The position numbers and the translations under genes were made by a program. Below, in pieces: positions 58,605 to 64,000 of a stretch of DNA of 64,000 bases. How positions within the stretch are numbered: position 1 is the first letter of the stretch; every line of letters starts with the position of its first letter. This stretch comes from Shinisaurus crocodilurus. Its lineage: Eukaryota; Chordata; Lepidosauria; Squamata; Shinisauridae. The stretch lies in contig CM037879.1 of the NCBI GenBank assembly GCA_021292165.1, positions 261,585,921 through 261,649,920 of the forward strand. Direction: 5' to 3'. A model generated the notes under the pieces. That model did not search any database, was not told where the DNA came from, and saw only the letters and a program-made list of their open reading frames with translations.

Positions 58605-58856
58605 CTCTAGATAAAACCTCCAACCTACTGAAAGCACTTTTGTGAGTAAGGGTTGTCTCCCCAGACTACTGCCTGAACAGGTTTTAGAAGGTGACTAAGC
58701 AGTACATTTCTTCCTCCTCATCCACTGGGGGCCTTTCTTTCAAGCTAGGAGGAAGAAGATGCAAATCCCCCCTGGCCTCTTCTTAGCCCCAGGCAACTGC
58801 TTGCATGGTCAGGACACTGGCTACGCTATACCCTCCTATGTAAACGGAGAACATAC

Positions 58857-58993
58857 TTGGTGTTTCTTCAAGTATATCTTGGAATTTCGCTCTTTCATAA
58901 TCCACCAAGTTACGCTGAAGATGAGGTCTAAGACTCTGAATAGTAAAATTAACCATATCCATTGTCATGAGATCCAGAACGTGGAATATTTGC
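58857..58993 (-). CDS. TCP11L2: TCP11L2 internal coding exon
   Basis: 137 nt. It starts with G completing an arginine codon (AG|G), then [20 protein letters not shown] to DILEETP, and ends with A of a split serine codon. The acceptor is TTTCAG before 58993 and the donor GTATGT after 58857. [16 protein letters not shown] is a TCP11-domain hallmark. Confidence 0.94.
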
Positions 58994-59199
58994 CTGAAAG
59001 GAAGACAAGAAACAACTTTACAAACATGCATCAAGGGAAACATGCTCACATACCATTTAGAGGCAGTCCTTTCTGACAATGCAGAATGCAAAGACGCACA
59101 TATTTATCTTAATTCTCCAGCACTTCAGTATGAAAACAGGAACCAGCACCCTCCTCCTCCCGCAAGAATCACAGATAATTATAGTTCTGCGGTGCCATA

Positions 59200-59290
59200 C
59201 TTTAAGAACCGAAGAAGAGCTATGCTGGATCAGACCAAGGGTCCATCTAGTCCAGCATTCTGTTCACACAGTGGCCAACAAGATGCCTAT
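59200..59290 (-). mobile_element. CR1-clade 3' tail fragment, minus strand
   Basis: AGAGCTATGCTGGATCAGAC and CATCTAGTCCAGCATTCTG match the inverted 3' tail of the relic at 28470-29265. Confidence 0.6.
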
Positions 59291-60234
59291 AAAGCATTAT
59301 ATTAACGATCCCACTAAATATGGAGCATCAGCTAATAGGGTTTCTACTTCCACTTTGTGCCATTTTTTTTCCATGTTGAAAAGCAAGAGAAGGTACAATT
59401 AATCGTCATGCCCATTTTCAGCATTGTCTATTGCTCACAAGCAAAACAGAGTGACTGTGTTGAGTCAACTAATAAATTAGTGTCTAGTCTTAACAATGAT
59501 GACATTGACATACTAAGAACTCCTTAGCTGGAGCTTATGACATCAAACAATACATCACATCCTGGCTGATGCTGACATACTTTAGTTGTATGGAATGCAT
59601 ACAATGTAACTGGCAACTTTGTCAAATCTATAACAAAGAGGTTATGTTACCACTACTTTTGTTTTTGTTTAAGATATCGAGCAATAGAAGTTTGCACAGA
59701 AGCCACCATCTGTGAATTAACAGTTAATTTCACAGAATAGATTTTGGCTTTTCTTAAACATCTAATGCATGAAACCAATGCAAAGTGACTGCCATATTGG
59801 TTGAAACTCCATTGAGATGCTGTGAACCTGTAAGATATTAGGCGCACTTTGTCCGACACACGTGTGCATTTTGGCAACTTTTATAACAACCACTGTTGCC
59901 TTTTTGCTCCAGAACAGAGGAAATTGCCTCCATACCAGAGACTGATATGAAAAAGTGGCCACAAGGTGGCCTGTTTAAATAGCTTCCCCCATTGGCTACT
60001 CTTCATGTACAGCAGCAGTTTTCTCCTTGCAGTGACAGCTTCCACTAAAATGTTTGCAATGGCAAACCATTGCACACGGGACAGCTCGCTGCTTGGGAGA
60101 AGCTCACGCAGGGAGCGATTTAAAAGAGCCTTCATTGTGCACAGGCACTGGTCAATTGGTGCTACAAGACATTACTGTAGGGCGAAAGGACAAGTGAGGT
60201 TTGGGATCATTCAGTTAAAATATCTTCAGGTAAG
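59291..60234 (-). other. TCP11L2 intron, unannotated stretch
   Basis: No exon or named repeat recognised. Confidence 0.4.
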
Positions 60235-60435
60235 AATGCATTTAAGAACAGATGGAGCTGTCTTACACCATTTGCTCATCTAGGTCAGGTTGTCTACTCT
60301 AGCAGAGAAGGCCTTTCACATCACCAGCTACCTGATGATGTGGATCATTTTCAACCGGAGATGCCAGAGACTGAGTCTGGGACTTCTGCATGCAAAGCAT
60401 ATGCTTCACAACAATGCTACAAACCCTCCCCAAAT
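60235..60435 (-). repeat. tRNA-Ala-like SINE, minus strand (decayed)
   Basis: AGATGGAGCTGTCTTACACC at the left and GGGACTTCTGCATGCAAAGC, ATATGCTTCACAACAATGCT at the right. Same layout as 16741-16915, with a mutated A box. Confidence 0.5.
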
Positions 60436-60690
60436 TATTATATATCAAGAGGCAGCATGTGTGAATTAAAAAAAAACAAAACCTGCAAAGGTTAGAACTA
60501 GAACAATCAACAGAAGAAAAATGAAATGTAACCAAGTTGCCCATCTAGGTTAACCCTAAAAGTCAACTCTTGATTTCTCTCCACATCAATTAAAATATAT
60601 TTTGAAAATCAACATATTTAGCAAATTTCTTTTGAGTGTTGAGATGCTAAAGAATAGTACTTTTTTTAAAAAAAGCAATCGCACACCAAC

Positions 60691-60911
60691 CTCAACAATT
60701 CGACAATATTCCCAGTGGCTTTGAGCTGGTTTACATCATTATCCCTTACTGGAGCGCACATTTTCCCCATAGTGCTGATGACATAGTTTGCGAGACCCTG
60801 GATGTCAACCGCATCATGTTCAGCCTGCTGCCTTATGAGGTCTGTGTCGAGGACTTCACAGATTTGGCTTCGCATCCTGTTCGCCCCAGGGTTCAGGAAA
60901 GAGAGAAGGAT
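60691..60911 (-). CDS. TCP11L2: TCP11L2 internal coding exon
   Basis: 221 nt, phase 0 start: ILLSFLNPGANRMRSQICEV to ATGNIVELL, then AG of a split arginine codon. The acceptor is TTGCAG before 60911 and the donor GTTGGT after 60691. The motif YVISTMGKMCAPVRD is the best single identifier of the TCP11 family. Confidence 0.95.
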
Positions 60912-61001
60912 CTGCAATATTAAGAACACAAGCCAACCAAGATCTACCAGCTATAGTCAATGGCTCACAATGGTAATGCAAGTCTTATGTGACTAGAGGG
61001 G

Positions 61002-61065
61002 CAATCCTATGCAAGTTTAGAAAGGGGGAAAGGCCGACAACTCCCAGCATGCCCCAGCCAGCATA
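61002..61065. mobile_element. Half of a short Harbinger-like MITE
   Basis: GGGGCAATCCTATGCAAGTT and CAACTCCCAGCATGCCCCAG. The inverted right arm is missing. Confidence 0.55.
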
Positions 61066-61140
61066 GCTTTAGATGCGGCTTTATTTCACCTCTACACGTC
61101 ATGCTGCACATGCAGAAATTACCTCTGTCACACAGCTTGC

Positions 61141-61500
61141 TTATTTATTTATTACATTTCTATACCACCCAATAGCCAAAGCTCTCTGGGCTGTTCACAG
61201 CAATTAAAACCATAAAATACAACACAAAATACACAATAAAAGTTTAAAACTACAGTATAAAATAGAAGTAAAAACCAAAGTAAAACCTAGCAGCAATGCA
61301 AATGTTTAAAATACAGTAACAGATATAAAACAGAAAGTAAAAGACTGGGAAAGTAGGAAGGTCTTCACCTGGCACTGGAAAGAGCACAACGTAGGCGCCA
61401 GGCGAGCCTCTCTGGGAAGCTCATTCCACAACTGGGGTGCCACAACAGAAAAGGCCCTGTTAAGGGCAGAGGAGCCCTGCCCACCTTTGCATCTAGGGTC
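61141..61500 (-). mobile_element. L2-like LINE 3' end, minus strand
   Basis: It begins TTATTTATTTATTACATTTC (inverted tail), CCAAAGCTCTCTGGGCTGTT, then AT-rich sequence and GGAAGGTCTTCACCTGGCAC to GAAAAGGCCCTGTTAA. It is a common 3'-end type near L2 elements; class uncertain. Confidence 0.5.
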
Positions 61501-61613
61501 ACTATGTAAACGTTGTTGATTAAAGTAGTTTGAATCTTGAACATTACATCTAGATGTAAAAACAAATACATGGTGCTTTACATCTAGATTACATTACATG
61601 AGAACATGTAGTG

Positions 61614-61990
61614 CAGGGGTGGGCAACCTATTTTGGTCTGGGGGCCGGATTGCCCCCACAGAGCAAGTCGGCGGGCTGGATAACGTCACAGGGGTGAGTC
61701 CAGCCCCACTCTGCATGGAGAAAGCAACTTGGCTGGGCTCCTGCAACTGCTGGCTGCGTTGGGTGAGTCCTTCTCAGGCCACTCCTGGGGGTGAGGGCAG
61801 CACAGGAAGGGGTGTGGGCAGCACAGGAAGGGACTCGGTCAGGGCTTGCTGAACCCAGTGCTGCAAGTCCCATCTGGGGGGGGGGGGGAATCCCTTTGTT
61901 ACCTCCAATCAGAGATTGGCGATACCATGGTGATTATTCTCCCCAGGCCAGGGGGTGGAGCCTGCAGAGATTACCCTCGCCTAATGCACC
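61614..61990. other. hAT-like end and low-complexity sequence
   Basis: It starts TGCAGGGGTGGGCAACCTAT, a typical hAT-type terminus. GC-rich sequence with GGGCAGCACAGGAAGGG repeated twice (near 61796 and 61817) and a G run follows. The rest is unclassified. Confidence 0.4.
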
Positions 61991-62105
61991 TGTTAAGAGT
62001 GCGGTACTGAGGACACAGAGATTCAAATACCCACTCAGCCATGAAGCTCACTGAGTGACTTTGGACCCATCACTCTCACTCAGCCTAACAATGTATGCTG
62101 TTTTG
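61991..62105 (+). repeat. CORE-type SINE fragment
   Basis: TTCAAATACCCACTCAGCCATG region and AAGCTCACTGAGTGACTTTG. Only the B-box and core part is present. Confidence 0.55.
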
Positions 62106-63580
62106 AACTGCCTGGAGGAAGAGTGAGATAGAAACTTAGATAATGATGATCAACAACGCTGGCCAACCAGGCCCAGGGTTGGCACCCAGCATGGAAGGAC
62201 AAATGCCAAGACCCACAAACCAAAGGCAGGACTACCGGTGTAGTGTTGAAGAATGTGACGAGAAGATGTCAACTCTGCAGGGAGGGTTTTTAAGTTGACT
62301 GCCCAGTAAAGGGTTAAGATAGATTATTATAGTCTAGTTAAAGGGCAAAGGCAGAAACCAAGCTTCTCTGAGAAGTCAAGGGGCAGGGTTCAGTGGAGCA
62401 AACCACTTAGTGGTATCAGGGGAGGAAATACTGGATGTTGCCTAGCAACAAGTCGGAAATTCCATTCTCTCTGACATTTAAGACATTCTACAGTTAACTG
62501 ACTTAACTGACACTTGCTTGATTTTAGCAAAGGAGACATGTTCTGTGCTTTTCCTTACCTCACAGTATGAGTAACGTTTAAGAAACTGCACTTACAAAGT
62601 CTGTAACCATCAAGATTATAGTACCTGAGAAATCTTATGTTACTGTTATTTACTTTAAAAACATCTATACTTTGGAAACAAGCTTGTGTGTGCATGTGTT
62701 TGTTGGGTGAAGTCTGCAGCTACTATTGTGCTCTGCCATCATGCAGACTGTGTGCATTAGTTATTTTAATCTTTTTTCACAGCCTGGGGCTGAAAGGAAA
62801 AGCACCAAGCTGGGCAGTTGCAGCTACCACCATCTTTATTTCTCCCCCAGATATAGTGATGCTACAGCAGGGCTAAGAGGTATTAGAAGGAAACGAAAGA
62901 TAGCAGCAGTTGCAGCTGCCCAGTTCAGCACTTCTCCTATCAGGGCTGGGCTGTAAAAATAAATAAATAGTGTGTGTGTTTTTTAAAAGTCCTGTCACCC
63001 ACCACTGCATGTCCCGGCAGCTTGTGGGGGGGAGGGGGAGGGGGAGGCACTAGCCATTAGGGTGGTGCTGTGGGGAGCAAGTTACCTTGTCCAAGGCCCC
63101 CTCAAACCTGGTGATGGCCCTGTGGCCATCAGTGCCATCATAAACAAAAAGAAAGCACACTGCTGAACCCTGACATATTGAACCCTGACATGTTTTCCCC
63201 TTTTCCGCTGTCACCCCTCTGTCTGCATTTAACAGTTACCGCATGCCAGGCTTCAAAGTACAGTGTTTCAATATTTCTTCTCTTTTCTTTTATTCTCTGT
63301 GACGTCTCCCACCCCCCCTTCTCACTCTCTCAGCTAATCAGCAGACATCTCAATATTCCACACTCCTCTCACACTCACACTCCCCTCACATACTTACAGC
63401 TATAACACTTTGCCCATGGGCAGGGGCATGACATTCTGCAACAAGCTTTACAAGCTGCACACGTCACAGGTTTAGAACAGAGGTGTCGCTATACCGACTC
63501 AATTATATGGCCAGAGCTATGCCGACAAAATGATAAACTTAGCATGAGAGGAGTAGTAGTAATCACAAGGCTAAGCTCAC
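62106..63580 (-). other. TCP11L2 intron, unannotated stretch
   Basis: No exon is recognised. Low-complexity G/A- and T/C-rich tracts lie at 63020-63050 and 63180-63390. Confidence 0.4.
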
Positions 63581-63701
63581 CTCTTTAATTTCTTCGAACA
63601 GCTTGATTGCATGCTCATATTCGGGAGGATCTTCACTCAAGTCTTCCTCCAAACGATCCCAGAATGCTTTGTGTACAATTCGTTTCACCCTTCCAGTCAA
63701 G
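63581..63701 (-). CDS. TCP11L2: TCP11L2 internal coding exon (most 5' in window)
   Basis: 121 nt. It starts with C completing a split codon (probably serine), then [20 protein letters not shown] to KLFEEIKE, ending in phase 0. The acceptor is GGTAG before 63701 and the donor GTGAGC after 63581. AFWDRLxEDLxxDPPEYxHA is a conserved TCP11 segment. Upstream exons are outside the window. Confidence 0.93.
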
Positions 63702-64000
63702 CTACCAGTGGGGCGAGGAGAAAGTGCATTTGAAAGAAGCAAACTGTTACAGAAGCCAGATCAAGATTCTTTCCTCCAAGCAGAGTCTTTCATTTCATGA
63801 ATTACAAGAGCTATATCTCCCTACTCCAATTGGTACAGAGGATTCTTGCCACGTTGAGGGTCCCAGGGAATAAGGGCCATTTCTGATGCAGCAACTGCCA
63901 AAAGCCTTTTGGAGGTCCAAGTAAACACTGTACCAGATCAACCCATCCACATGTTTACTGACACTTTCAAAGAACTCATTTTTGAGTAGACCTCAATTCC
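63702..64000 (-). other. TCP11L2 intron at right edge
   Basis: Intronic sequence upstream of the first visible exon. No repeat or gene recognised. Confidence 0.5.

Larger units (their letters stand above)
48469..63701 (-). other. TCP11L2: TCP11L2 gene, 3' part (7 coding exons)
   Basis: Seven exons (121, 221, 137, 191, 182, 173 and 245 nt) join in phase into about 423 codons including the stop; the vertebrate protein is about 519 residues, so the first ~100 residues lie off the right edge. The visible part covers most of the TCP11 domain, an all-helical region shared by TCP11, TCP11L1 and TCP11L2. Its biochemical role is not established; TCP11 itself is linked to sperm function. TCP11L2 is preferred over TCP11L1 because it sits directly upstream of POLR3B on the same strand, as in other vertebrates. 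All splice sites seen are GT-AG. Introns carry L2, CR1, SINE and hAT copies. Confidence 0.88.

Noticed and set aside
48469..63701. TCP11L1 instead of TCP11L2
   Set aside because: The proteins are similar, but adjacency to POLR3B on the same strand matches TCP11L2; a phylogeny would settle it.

Overview
This window looks like a piece of a vertebrate nuclear chromosome, most likely from a squamate or other lepidosaurian reptile. Three things point there: GT-AG split exons of conserved single-copy vertebrate genes, a dense mix of L1, L2, CR1-clade and Ty3/gypsy retroelements with tRNA-headed SINEs, and many short hAT-, Harbinger- and pogo-like foldback elements. I see no prokaryotic operons, CRISPR arrays, rRNA genes or free-standing tRNA genes.

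Two host genes lie head-to-tail on the minus strand. POLR3B (second-largest subunit of RNA polymerase III) occupies 788-42508. Fourteen coding exons, all phase-consistent, give the first 487 codons; the rest of the gene lies off the left edge. Its start codon is at 42506-42508 in a CpG-rich promoter segment. About 6 kb upstream, TCP11L2 (a TCP11-family protein) occupies 48469-63701+. Its last seven coding exons, about 423 codons including the stop, are present, and its 5' end lies off the right edge. POLR3B next to TCP11L2 on the same strand is the conserved vertebrate order, which supports both names.

Mobile DNA makes up most of the rest. (a) 2185-7727: two abutting pogo-like elements sharing one TA. 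The second carries a large GC-rich inverted repeat and is interrupted by a 4.3-kb L1 (3355-7627, 12-bp target duplication) with an uninterrupted 1281-aa ORF2. (b) 9560-16344: a complete but decayed Ty3/gypsy-type LTR element in the intron between coding exons 12 and 13. Its gene order is gag, protease, integrase, reverse transcriptase, RNase H. Integrase thus precedes reverse transcriptase, as in the Gmr1-like group, and gag has a region resembling the SCAN domain of vertebrate zinc-finger proteins. The tRNA-Leu-like primer site, polypurine tract, TATA box and poly(A) signal are all visible. (c) Probable solo LTRs at 34074-34597 and 25462-25959. (d) CR1-clade, L2 and L1 3' relics. (e) CORE-type and tRNA-Ala-like SINEs. 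(f) Several families of small foldback elements with readable target-site duplications.

The genes do not form a pathway: one encodes a Pol III core subunit and the other a poorly characterised TCP11-domain protein. The main interest is the nested transposon stratigraphy and the Gmr1-like element. I found nothing that amounts to a wholly new biological system.
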